From: JBFGWM01 sp041588495
GTDB taxonomy: Bacteria > Pseudomonadota > Gammaproteobacteria > Pseudomonadales > JBFGWM01
Direction: 5' to 3'
DNA length: 6,612 nucleotides
Assembly (NCBI GenBank): GCA_041588495.1
Contig: JBFGWM010000160.1
Span: 1 to 6,612, forward strand
In this document: positions 1 through 5,603 of the stretch, piece by piece
Numbering within the stretch: position 1 is the first letter of the stretch
Layout: every line of letters starts with the position of its first letter
Translations under genes and position numbers: made by a program
Notes under the pieces: model-generated
Told to the model about the DNA's origin: nothing
Database searches by the model: none
The model's input: the letters and a program-made list of their open reading frames with translations, nothing else

Positions 1-1523
1 CCCCTGGCCAGGGGCAGGGTCACCTCGAACCAGAAACGGGAACCCTCGCCAAGCACGCTGGACACCCCCACCTCCCCGCCCATCATGCCCGCCAGTTCGC
101 GGCAGATCGCCAACCCGAGACCCGTGCCACCCTTTACGCGGGTAATCGAGTCATCCACCTGGCGGAACGGCAGAAATACGGTATCAATGCTTTCCGGCGG
201 AATGCCGCACCCGGAGTCCTCCACCCAGACACAGATCCGGCCCCGCGACTCGTCCGCCGCGTTACACGTCGCGCTGAGCGTGACCCGTCCCGAGTCCGTA
301 AACTTGACGGCATTGGAGAGGAAATTCAGGACAATCTGCCGGATCCGCGAACCATCCCCATACAACTGCGCAGGGATCTCCGGGGCATAGCGCAGTTCGA
401 AGTCGAGGCCCTTGCCGTCGGCTCCCGGTTTTACCAGGCGGACGACTTCACCCAGAACATTGCGCAGGTCGAACTCCCCCGGTCTCAGGCGAAACTGTCC
501 GGCCTCGATCCTGGAGTAATCGAGCAGTTCGTTGACAAGTTCCAGCATGGCGTCACCGGACTCGATGATCGTCTGCACGTACTCCTGCTCCTTCTCGCCC
601 TCGACCATGTCGGCAAGGAGCCCGGCCATACCCAGCACCCCGTTCATCGGGGTGCGCAGTTCATGGCTGACCTTGGACAGGAACTCGGACTTGGCCCGGC
701 TGCCCGCTTCCGCCGCCTCCTTCGCCGTGAGCAGGTCCTGCATCTGCTCCTGGACCAACGCATTCAGGTGGTCGCGATGGCGACGCAAATCCTCCTGGAT
801 GCGCAGGTGTTCGGTCACATCCTGGAGAATGGCGAGGAAGCAAGGCTCCTGGTTCCAGTCGATTTCGCAGGCCCGCATTTCCAGAATACTGCCGTCCAAC
901 GCCTGCAGGTTGGTTTTCTCACCGGCACACAACGGAATGCCGAAATGGTCGTTGATCGAGAGGCCATACTTCGAACCGAGCTGCCGCATCGCACTCTGGT
1001 TGAAGTACTTGATGAGTCCCGCCTGGTCGGTGATCACGATCCCGTTGGGGTTGTTATTGAGTACCCGGACGAGGTTGAGAAAAATACGGTACCGATCGAT
1101 TGCACGGTAAATGCGGGTCACGAACTCGAAGTGGTTCTCGATGAGCAGGGACTTGTGGATGAAGTCCTGGGCGTTCTTTTCGTAGGCGCGCGCGACGATA
1201 TCCTCGGAGCGGTACTGGCTCACGACCACAACCGGAATCTCCGGCGCAACGCGGTACAGCGCCTCGAGGAGTTCTGGTCCCGTGTTGTCCGGTAGCGAGA
1301 TATCGGCAAGGATCACATCGGGCCGATAGGCAGGTTGCGACAGGAACTCGACGGCCTCCGCCATCGATCGCGCCACTCGAAGTTGCCCATCATCTGAATC
1401 CAGGCCAATGCAGCCGCAGATCAGTTCGACATCGTCGGGCTCGTCCTCGATCAGGCAGACCGATACGTCGCTCAGGCGAATCCTGGGAACCGGCATTGCG
1501 CTCGAGAGGTTTTCGTCCGCCAT
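1..1523 (-). CDS. Receiver-PAS-histidine kinase (partial, C-terminal end off window)
   Basis: This is a cytoplasmic two-component sensor kinase; 507 residues are visible and no stop is reached at the left edge. A receiver domain spans about residues 20-140: acidic pair E26/D27, phospho-acceptor D74 in LADISLPD, S102 and K124, all the expected catalytic positions. A PAS-like domain follows (about 148-236, containing NPNGIVITD), then a probable coiled coil (238-275). The HisKA domain carries H287 in SHELRTPMNG. The ATPase domain has an N box at N400/N404 (NFLSNAVKF), a G1 box D436-G440 (DSGCG), an F box (LPFRQVD) and a G2 box GGTGLGL at 465-471. No membrane segment is visible. The ATG at 1523 lies 12 bp after the kaiC stop, so it is probably co-transcribed and translationally coupled. 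An ATG at residue 10 is a weaker alternative. A further C-terminal receiver or Hpt domain may lie beyond the window. A role in input to or output from the Kai proteins is inferred from the operon. Confidence 0.93.
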   Translation of the reverse strand, partial: MADENLSSAMPVPRIRLSDVSVCLIEDEPDDVELICGCIGLDSDDGQLRVARSMAEAVEFLSQPAYRPDVILADISLPDNTGPELLEALYRVAPEIPVVVVSQYRSEDIVARAYEKNAQDFIHKSLLIENHFEFVTRIYRAIDRYRIFLNLVRVLNNNPNGIVITDQAGLIKYFNQSAMRQLGSKYGLSINDHFGIPLCAGEKTNLQALDGSILEMRACEIDWNQEPCFLAILQDVTEHLRIQEDLRRHRDHLNALVQEQMQDLLTAKEAAEAGSRAKSEFLSKVSHELRTPMNGVLGMAGLLADMVEGEKEQEYVQTIIESGDAMLELVNELLDYSRIEAGQFRLRPGEFDLRNVLGEVVRLVKPGADGKGLDFELRYAPEIPAQLYGDGSRIRQIVLNFLSNAVKFTDSGRVTLSATCNAADESRGRICVWVEDSGCGIPPESIDTVFLPFRQVDDSITRVKGGTGLGLAICRELAGMMGGEVGVSSVLGEGSRFWFEVTLPLAR

Positions 1524-1535
1524 CAGCTTGCCACT

Positions 1536-3062
1536 TCAGTCTTCCGGCCCGAACAGGTTGGAGAGCTGCTTGTGCTCCTCGCGGAAATCGTAAACCGGGT
1601 TGCCTGCGAGAATTCCGCCCACCCCGGAAAACGCCTCGCCGATGTGCATGCCCACGTCGTCGATATGGTACTCGCGGATGTTCTTGTCATGCCATGAGCC
1701 CCGCATCTTCAACACAGTGATGCCGCGGCGCATCTCGCCGTGAAGCTCGACGTAGCGCAGGAGGATGATCGAATCGGTGATGGTGGAAATATGGGTTTCC
1801 GTCACCGACTCCCCGCCCAGCAGCATGGACGTGGTATTGGTGAACATGCCGGCAATCTCGCGCAGTTTCACCGCGCTGGTGAGGCCGATGATGAATTCCC
1901 GGAAGGACCGGATAGTCGACACACGCTCCAGCGCCGACAGGCTGTCCACCGCGATGCGCGTGGGCCCGAAGTCATCGATCTCGCGAATGATGTGCACGAG
2001 GTGGTCCTCGAGACTGCGTGATTCAGGGTAACAGCAGACGATCCTCAGGTGACCGTCCTCAATCGCCTTCGCGAAGTCGGTGCCCCAGGAGGTTGCATTG
2101 CGGATCAGCTGGAACTCGCTCTCCTCGAAGGCGAATAACAGGTAGCGCTGCCCGCTCTCCACCGCGGAACGCAGGAACTGGGTCACCATCAGGGTCTTGC
2201 CGGTGCCGGTGGCGCCGCTGACCAGGATGATCGAGTCGCGGAACATGCCGCCCCCGCACATGGTGTCGAGCTCGGGTACCCCGGAGGAAATCCGATCAAG
2301 CGATGAGCGCTGAATCAGTTCGATTGCGGAAAGCGGGATGATCATCATGCCTTCCTTGCTATCGATCGTGAACGGGAACTCGCCAGCCGAATGCACGGCG
2401 CCGCGGAACTTGAGCACCTCCACGGTGCGCCGCCGCCGTTCGTGCTCCAGCCGGTTGCGGATGATGATCACGTTGTCGGTGACAAACTCCTCGACCCCGA
2501 ACCGGGCAACACCGCCGTCCTCCTCGGTGCGCTCCATGGTGACGATGGTGGTCACCCCCATGTGGCGCAGACCATGCACGATGCGGTGCAGTTCCCGCCG
2601 GATGATGTGGAAATCAGTGAACTGGGGGAACAGCGCGGAGACCGCGTCCAGGCTGACCCGCTTGGCATTGATGCGCTTGACGGCGGTCTCGATCCGGGCC
2701 ATCAGTGCGGAAAGATCGAACTGCCCGGACTCGAACACGACCTCGTCAGAATTTGGCGTCCCGTCAATAATGATCAGGCGCTTGTTGCGGATATGCTGGT
2801 TCATGTCCCAGCCAAATGCCGCCACGTTGGCGACCATGTCCTCGGGTTCCTCCTCGAAGGTCACCAGTACGCCGGACTCGTCGAACTGCTCGAGCCCCGC
2901 CTGCAGGTACTGCACCGCCATGATGGTCTTGCCGCTTCCGGCCGTTCCCGAGACCAGCGTCGCGCGGCCCTTGGGCAATCCACCATGGGCAATCTTGTCG
3001 AATCCGGAGATTCCGGTCGGCACCTTCTCAAACATGTCGTGGTCCGATATCTCTGACGCCAT
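1536..3062 (-). CDS. kaiC: KaiC, double-domain clock ATPase/autokinase
   Basis: KaiC is a RecA-like protein that forms a two-ring hexamer; CI hydrolyses ATP and CII autophosphorylates. From the chosen ATG the protein has 508 residues (S. elongatus KaiC has 519). CI shows Walker A GTAGSGKT (39-46), catalytic glutamates E70/E71 in TFEE, and Walker B D139 in SLDAVSALF. CII shows Walker A GATGTGKT (283-290), catalytic E313/E314 in AFEES, and Walker B D373 in AVDSLSALE. The dual phosphorylation sites are kept as S426/T427 in THISTITDS, with T421 matching the third known site. KMRGSWHDK (452-460) is nearly identical to cyanobacterial KaiC. The C-terminal tail (GILAGNP to FGPED) is slightly shorter than the S. 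elongatus tail that KaiA binds. An in-frame GTG at 3071 is rejected because AGGAG lies 8 nt before the ATG at 3062 and overlaps that GTG. The gene starts 19 bp after kaiB. Subtype (KaiC1/2/3) was not assigned. Confidence 0.97.
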   Translation of the reverse strand: MASEISDHDMFEKVPTGISGFDKIAHGGLPKGRATLVSGTAGSGKTIMAVQYLQAGLEQFDESGVLVTFEEEPEDMVANVAAFGWDMNQHIRNKRLIIIDGTPNSDEVVFESGQFDLSALMARIETAVKRINAKRVSLDAVSALFPQFTDFHIIRRELHRIVHGLRHMGVTTIVTMERTEEDGGVARFGVEEFVTDNVIIIRNRLEHERRRRTVEVLKFRGAVHSAGEFPFTIDSKEGMMIIPLSAIELIQRSSLDRISSGVPELDTMCGGGMFRDSIILVSGATGTGKTLMVTQFLRSAVESGQRYLLFAFEESEFQLIRNATSWGTDFAKAIEDGHLRIVCCYPESRSLEDHLVHIIREIDDFGPTRIAVDSLSALERVSTIRSFREFIIGLTSAVKLREIAGMFTNTTSMLLGGESVTETHISTITDSIILLRYVELHGEMRRGITVLKMRGSWHDKNIREYHIDDVGMHIGEAFSGVGGILAGNPVYDFREEHKQLSNLFGPED

Positions 3063-3070
3063 GAACTGCA

Positions 3071-3075
3071 CTCCT
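3071..3075 (-). promoter_or_regulatory. Shine-Dalgarno of kaiC
   Basis: AGGAG lies 8 nt upstream of the ATG at 3062. It overlaps the in-frame GTG at 3071, which therefore cannot be served by it. This fixes the kaiC start three codons inside the longest reading frame. Confidence 0.7.
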
Positions 3076-3081
3076 GCTGAA

Positions 3082-3387
3082 TTAGCGACCGGTCGATGAG
3101 TCCGAATGCGGCTCCGCCGTACCCAGGCTCAATGCCCGAACCACCGCGTCCGTTGCGCTCAGGTCGCCCACGACACGACAGGTCGGTGCGGGCAGGTGTT
3201 TCACCAGGGTCGGCGTGGCGATGACCTTTTCTTCCGTGGCGCGATCGGGATTCTCCAGGATGTCGATGACTTCCAGCCTGAACTCATAGTCGGAAAAGCG
3301 CTTTGCGAGGTTTTCCAGGTTGCTCAATGCAGTCCGGCTAAAGGTACTGTCCCCGACGATGTAAAGCCTGAGCGATATCGTTTTCAC
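3082..3387 (-). CDS. kaiB: KaiB, metamorphic clock protein
   Basis: KaiB binds the CI ring of phosphorylated KaiC and, in cyanobacteria, sequesters KaiA there by switching to a thioredoxin-like fold. From a GTG start the protein has 101 residues, against 102 in S. elongatus KaiB. Conserved blocks are LRLYIVG (6-12), EVIDILENP (39-47), the signature KVIATPTLVKHLP (54-66) with the TPT prolines, and VVGDLS (72-77). The frame extends upstream to a GTG at 3444, giving 120 residues. The GTG at 3387 is preferred because GGAG sits 6 nt before it and the length then matches the family. The gene lies between the KaiA-like gene and kaiC, the same order as in cyanobacteria. The tail after residue 90 is polar and diverged. 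Short KaiB-like domains also occur in SasA kinases, but this is a stand-alone protein beside kaiC. Confidence 0.95.
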   Translation of the reverse strand: MKTISLRLYIVGDSTFSRTALSNLENLAKRFSDYEFRLEVIDILENPDRATEEKVIATPTLVKHLPAPTCRVVGDLSATDAVVRALSLGTAEPHSDSSTGR

Positions 3388-3393
3388 ACCTGT

Positions 3394-3397
3394 CTCC
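3394..3397 (-). promoter_or_regulatory. Shine-Dalgarno deciding the kaiB start
   Basis: GGAG is followed by 6 nt and then the GTG at 3387. The upstream in-frame GTG at 3444 has no well-spaced Shine-Dalgarno. This supports the shorter, 101-residue KaiB. Confidence 0.6.
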
Positions 3398-3452
3398 GGA
3401 ATCTCTCGCAGGGCAACCTGCTTTCTCGTTGCAAAGCCATGCACCCCACCAA

Positions 3453-4268
3453 TCAGGGCCTGCGGGTTCCCACCCGGTAATATTCGACCAACATGCCCAT
3501 CATCTCGAGGGCCAGCAGGCGCGCGTCCGAGGCGAGCGCCTTGGCGTCACGGCCCTGGAAACGCGCCATCGCATCGCGCATCACCGCCGCGTGCACGTCA
3601 ATCAGGTCCCGGGGCCCGGCACCGTGATCACCGAGCTGGGTGACGACGCTTTCCATGGCTTCCCGGGGCTTGGGACCATTGACGATCAGGTGCTTGAGGT
3701 AATTATTGACGATTTGCTGATAATCGCTCCGGATGCCATCGAAAAGCACAGGATATTTCTCGGAAAGCGGCCCCGACCCGGCCATTCGGGCGGTAACGGA
3801 CGTGGTTCCACCCTGGGATGAGAATTGATGATAACGATCCAGAATTTCCTTCAACTCGGAAACCTGCTGTTGCCGATACCGGGACAGCGCATAACCGATT
3901 GAACGCCTGAGGAGAACCGGGTTGAGTTCATGCTTGAACAGGTAGTCTTCCGCACCGGCGCCCAGGCATCGTTTGATCAATTCCTCGTCTGATTGACCAG
4001 AGATGATCACCACGACAAGATCATCCCGAATTTCCTTGATGGACTGGATCCCCTCCGCCCCCCGCGCGTCCGGAAGGTTGAGGTCGAGCAGAACAACATC
4101 CACAGGGTCGGACTTCAGCCGCTCCAACCCTTCCCCCAGGCATTTGACGACGACAAGCTCATAGGGCGTTTCAAAATCTTCAAGATATTGTTTCAGGAAG
4201 TCCGCATCTTCCGCATCGTCCTCGATGAGAAGAATCTCAAGCGGTTCGACCGCGTCGACGTTCGTCAC
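3453..4268 (-). CDS. KaiA-like protein: true receiver domain fused to KaiA C-terminal-like helical domain
   Basis: Residues 10-125 form a complete CheY-like receiver: E16/D17/D18, phospho-acceptor D62 in LLDLNLPD, S90 and K112 in YLFKH. A probable coiled coil or linker follows (129-150). Residues 169-268 are predicted helical and align by eye, from memory, with the C-terminal four-helix domain of S. elongatus KaiA. YQQIVNNYL (183-191) matches YRQIV-x-x-YF, LIDVH (222-226) matches the EIH motif, and ARLLALEMMGMLVEYYR (249-265) matches YRLTLIDVIAHLCEMYRR. The length of 271 is close to KaiA's 284. KaiA stimulates KaiC phosphorylation by binding its C-terminal tail; the same role is inferred here from similarity and from being first in a kaiBC operon. 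The architecture resembles KaiA3 of Synechocystis. RsbU N-terminal domains share the fold and are the main alternative. The start is a GTG, with AGGG about 4-5 nt upstream. Confidence 0.8.
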   Translation of the reverse strand: MTNVDAVEPLEILLIEDDAEDADFLKQYLEDFETPYELVVVKCLGEGLERLKSDPVDVVLLDLNLPDARGAEGIQSIKEIRDDLVVVIISGQSDEELIKRCLGAGAEDYLFKHELNPVLLRRSIGYALSRYRQQQVSELKEILDRYHQFSSQGGTTSVTARMAGSGPLSEKYPVLFDGIRSDYQQIVNNYLKHLIVNGPKPREAMESVVTQLGDHGAGPRDLIDVHAAVMRDAMARFQGRDAKALASDARLLALEMMGMLVEYYRVGTRRP

Positions 4269-4315
4269 TTGACCCTGGCCAGGCGTATCTGGAGCGTTTC
4301 ACTTTCCATTTGTTC

Positions 4316-4321
4316 ATCATA
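4316..4321 (-). promoter_or_regulatory. Possible -10 element of the kai operon
   Basis: On the minus strand the hexamer reads TATGAT, one mismatch from the sigma-70 consensus. It ends 47 bases before the GTG of the KaiA-like gene. No good -35 hexamer is found at 16-18 bp, so if real it would need an activator or another sigma factor. Confidence 0.25.
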
Positions 4322-4334
4322 GCGCGAAAGGGGT

Positions 4335-4372
4335 GGCAAAACCGGGCAACCAACGGTTCCGGGGACAACCGG
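4335..4372. repeat. Three imperfect AAC-CGG direct repeats upstream of the kai operon
   Basis: The plus strand shows GGCAAAACCGG (4335-4345), GGCAACCAACGG (4345-4356) and GGACAACCGG (4363-4372). They lie just upstream of the possible -10 box of the kai operon, where an activator or repressor could bind. The repeats are short and imperfect, so chance is not excluded. Confidence 0.25.
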
Positions 4373-4587
4373 ATCATGGCTGCCCGGTGCAGGCGAGGCG
4401 TGATTGTCCCGCTGCATCCGGATGGCACAAGTCAGCAGTTGGCACGCGTACCGCCAATGGCCCGGCATGGCGTATAGTTGAAGTGAAGACTCATCTTGGT
4501 CTGCCAAACCCAGTTTCAGGCGATGGAACGGAGTTCCCCTCGGGTGAACCGGTCTCCAGCTTGAACCCACGCAAAAGGACATTCCCC

Positions 4588-4770
4588 ATGGCTCGATCCT
4601 CCTCAGAAACCCCGCCCGCCGTCGAACTGCGCGATTACCTGGCCGGCCAGATCATCAGCGGCCTGCTGACCGCACCTTCACGTCCGGGCGTTCCCCTGCT
4701 GACCCGGCTGGAAATGGCCAGCGCCGCCTATCAACTGGCAGATGCCATGCTGGAGGCCCGCGGCAAGTAA
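4588..4770 (+). CDS. Small conserved protein of unknown function (LRDYLAGQ / AYQLADAMLEAR type)
   Basis: This 60-residue soluble protein starts at an ATG with AAGGA 8 nt upstream (4575-4579). The open frame runs further upstream, but its sequence there is shadow-like. Two motifs stand out: LRDYLAGQIISGLL (14-27) and AYQLADAMLEAR (47-58). A similar pairing, a LRDYFA-type start and an AYxIADAMLxAR-type end, is familiar from short uncharacterised proteins found widely in proteobacteria and their prophages. I recognise the pattern but know of no assigned function. No signal peptide or membrane segment is visible. It is transcribed away from the kai operon and stands alone. A prophage or mobile origin is possible, but no other phage gene is nearby. 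Confidence 0.75.
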   Translation: MARSSSETPPAVELRDYLAGQIISGLLTAPSRPGVPLLTRLEMASAAYQLADAMLEARGK

Positions 4771-4816
4771 GGCCCGGTCCGGGTCGAGTGTTGTCTCCTG
4801 GGCGATGCGGATCAGG

Positions 4817-4839
4817 CCGTCGCCCACTGTGGGCAACGG
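4817..4839. repeat. 23-bp interrupted palindrome
   Basis: The outer arms CCGT/ACGG (4817-4820, 4836-4839) and inner arms GCCCAC/GTGGGC (4822-4827, 4829-4834) are perfect. A single mismatch separates them and a single base sits at the centre. It lies 47 bases after the stop of the small gene at 4588. No T-run follows, so it is not a classic intrinsic terminator. A protein-binding site or a decayed terminator are both possible. Confidence 0.5.
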
Positions 4840-4865
4840 AATCACCCCGCCAACGGCTTGTCCCG

Positions 4866-5027
4866 ATGGATACCGATGAGCTCCAGGTAAAGCTGGATCT
4901 TCACCACAAGTGGCTCGCAACCGATGATCGTGAGGGCATCCGCTTCAACCTGTCAGGCAAAACCTGTGACGCAATCAGCTGCGGCTTATCCGGCAGGAAC
5001 GCATTCCCGTTTCCTGGCGGCGACTGA
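4866..5027 (+). pseudogene. Remnant of a pentapeptide-repeat protein N-terminus
   Basis: The 53-codon frame begins MDTDELQVKLDLHHKWLA and continues to GIRFNLSGKT. This matches the usual entry of pentapeptide-repeat proteins: a short helix of the form ELxxxLxxHxxWL, a few linker residues, then the first A/F-N-L-S-G strand of the right-handed beta helix. Only one recognisable repeat (FNLSG) is present before the pattern fades (GLSGRNAF) and a TGA stops the frame. Family members normally have many repeats. No continuation is seen in the other two plus frames. There is no good Shine-Dalgarno before the ATG, which supports a decayed, untranslated fragment. Family assignment is by motif recognition only. 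Confidence 0.5.
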
Positions 5028-5261
5028 ATGCACGGGGGTACCGACAGGAAGAGAACCGTTTTTACCAGAACTGCGGGGTCAACCCTGTTCGCTGAAACTG
5101 CAGAGGCTTACAAATCAATGAAGCGCTTCTGAACAGATGAGCAGACGAATTGATGGATCACATCAAGTCCGCGTTTGGGGGAGATTAATGGGTCCCGAGT
5201 AGACCGGAGCGAAACTGACTGCCTGTCCACGCTGGAAGTGCAACCCGGGGTCGCTCCGCGA
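5028..5261. other. Gene-poor stretch after the pentapeptide remnant
   Basis: Nothing convincing is coded here. Directly after the TGA at 5025-5027 an ATG opens 34 more codons in the same frame, ending at 5132 (AETAEAYKSMKRF near its end). This could be a continuation of the decayed gene past an in-frame stop, or chance. No clear terminator hairpin with a T-run is seen for the minus-strand gene that ends at 5262. Confidence 0.35.
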
Positions 5262-5576
5262 TCATGACTTCCTGAATACTCCGCGCGCAACCAGATAGAT
5301 GCCACCGCCGATTCCAATGACCGCAAAGAAGGCTAACACGGCCGACAGGAAGAATGGGATCCAATGCACCTCGCCGGTCCACTCTGCGCGTGGACCAAAG
5401 ATGTTTGCGATGGAAAATTCATTCTCGAGAATGACGAACAGAACGAGACAGAAAAATCCGAACAGCAGGTACAGCAGCCCGCTCCGGAACAGTTCCCCGC
5501 GAGACATGTTCCGGGCGTTCGTGTTCGGCCCGATTCGCGAAGAGAATATTTTCCCGATTTTTCCCAGTAATCCCAT
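5262..5576 (-). CDS. Small two-helix inner-membrane protein of unknown function
   Basis: From the preferred ATG at 5576 the protein has 104 residues. A short basic, amphipathic N-terminus (MGLLGKIGKIF) precedes two hydrophobic segments, at about 33-50 (GLLYLLFGFFCLVLFVIL) and 73-97 (IPFFLSAVLAFFAVIGIGGG). About 20 acidic and aromatic residues join them (ENEF to EVHW). The basic ends suggest both termini are cytoplasmic and the joining loop periplasmic. The frame extends to an ATG at 5603 (113 residues). The 5576 start is preferred because AGG lies 5 nt before it, while nothing similar precedes 5603. I do not recognise a family. The hydrophobic periodicity and clean reading frame argue for a real gene. 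It is not in an operon with its neighbours. Confidence 0.65.
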   Translation of the reverse strand: MGLLGKIGKIFSSRIGPNTNARNMSRGELFRSGLLYLLFGFFCLVLFVILENEFSIANIFGPRAEWTGEVHWIPFFLSAVLAFFAVIGIGGGIYLVARGVFRKS

Positions 5577-5603
5577 GTGGACCTGCATCAACAATTCCGT
5601 CAT

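Larger units (their letters stand above)
4269..4587. other. Divergent intergenic region upstream of the kai operon
   Basis: No convincing gene lies in these 319 bases; the long frames across them are arginine- and proline-rich shadows. The region must carry the promoter of the minus-strand kai operon and probably that of the plus-strand gene at 4588. Visible elements are the possible -10 box (4316-4321) and the repeats (4335-4372) listed separately. There is also a TTGGC-N9-GCCAA inverted repeat (4439-4457), a TATAGT hexamer at 4473-4478 on the plus strand without a fitting -35, and a GGAAC-GGA-GTTCC hairpin candidate (4525-4537). A CCTGGCCAGG palindrome (4274-4283) overlaps the likely ribosome binding site of the KaiA-like gene. 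Confidence 0.5.

Noticed and set aside
1..14. 14-bp perfect palindrome CCCCTGGCCAGGGG, sharing its core with the one at 4274-4283
   Set aside because: It lies within the kinase coding sequence (LPLAR codons). The short core is expected by chance in GC-rich DNA.
532..1295. Long plus-strand frames opposite the histidine kinase
   Set aside because: The minus strand encodes all kinase motifs in order. The plus frames show no domain and are shadows.
4265..4582. 105-codon minus-strand frame upstream of the KaiA-like gene
   Set aside because: Most of it is low-information, proline- and arginine-rich sequence with no motif. Only its last 14 codons merit a note as a possible leader.
4678..4920. Minus-strand 80-codon frame overlapping the small gene at 4588
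   Set aside because: It is antisense to a better-supported gene with a good ribosome binding site and family motifs.
5236..5262. Possible terminator hairpin after the small membrane protein gene (TCGC-GGA-GCGA)
   Set aside because: The stem is only four base pairs and no T-run follows.
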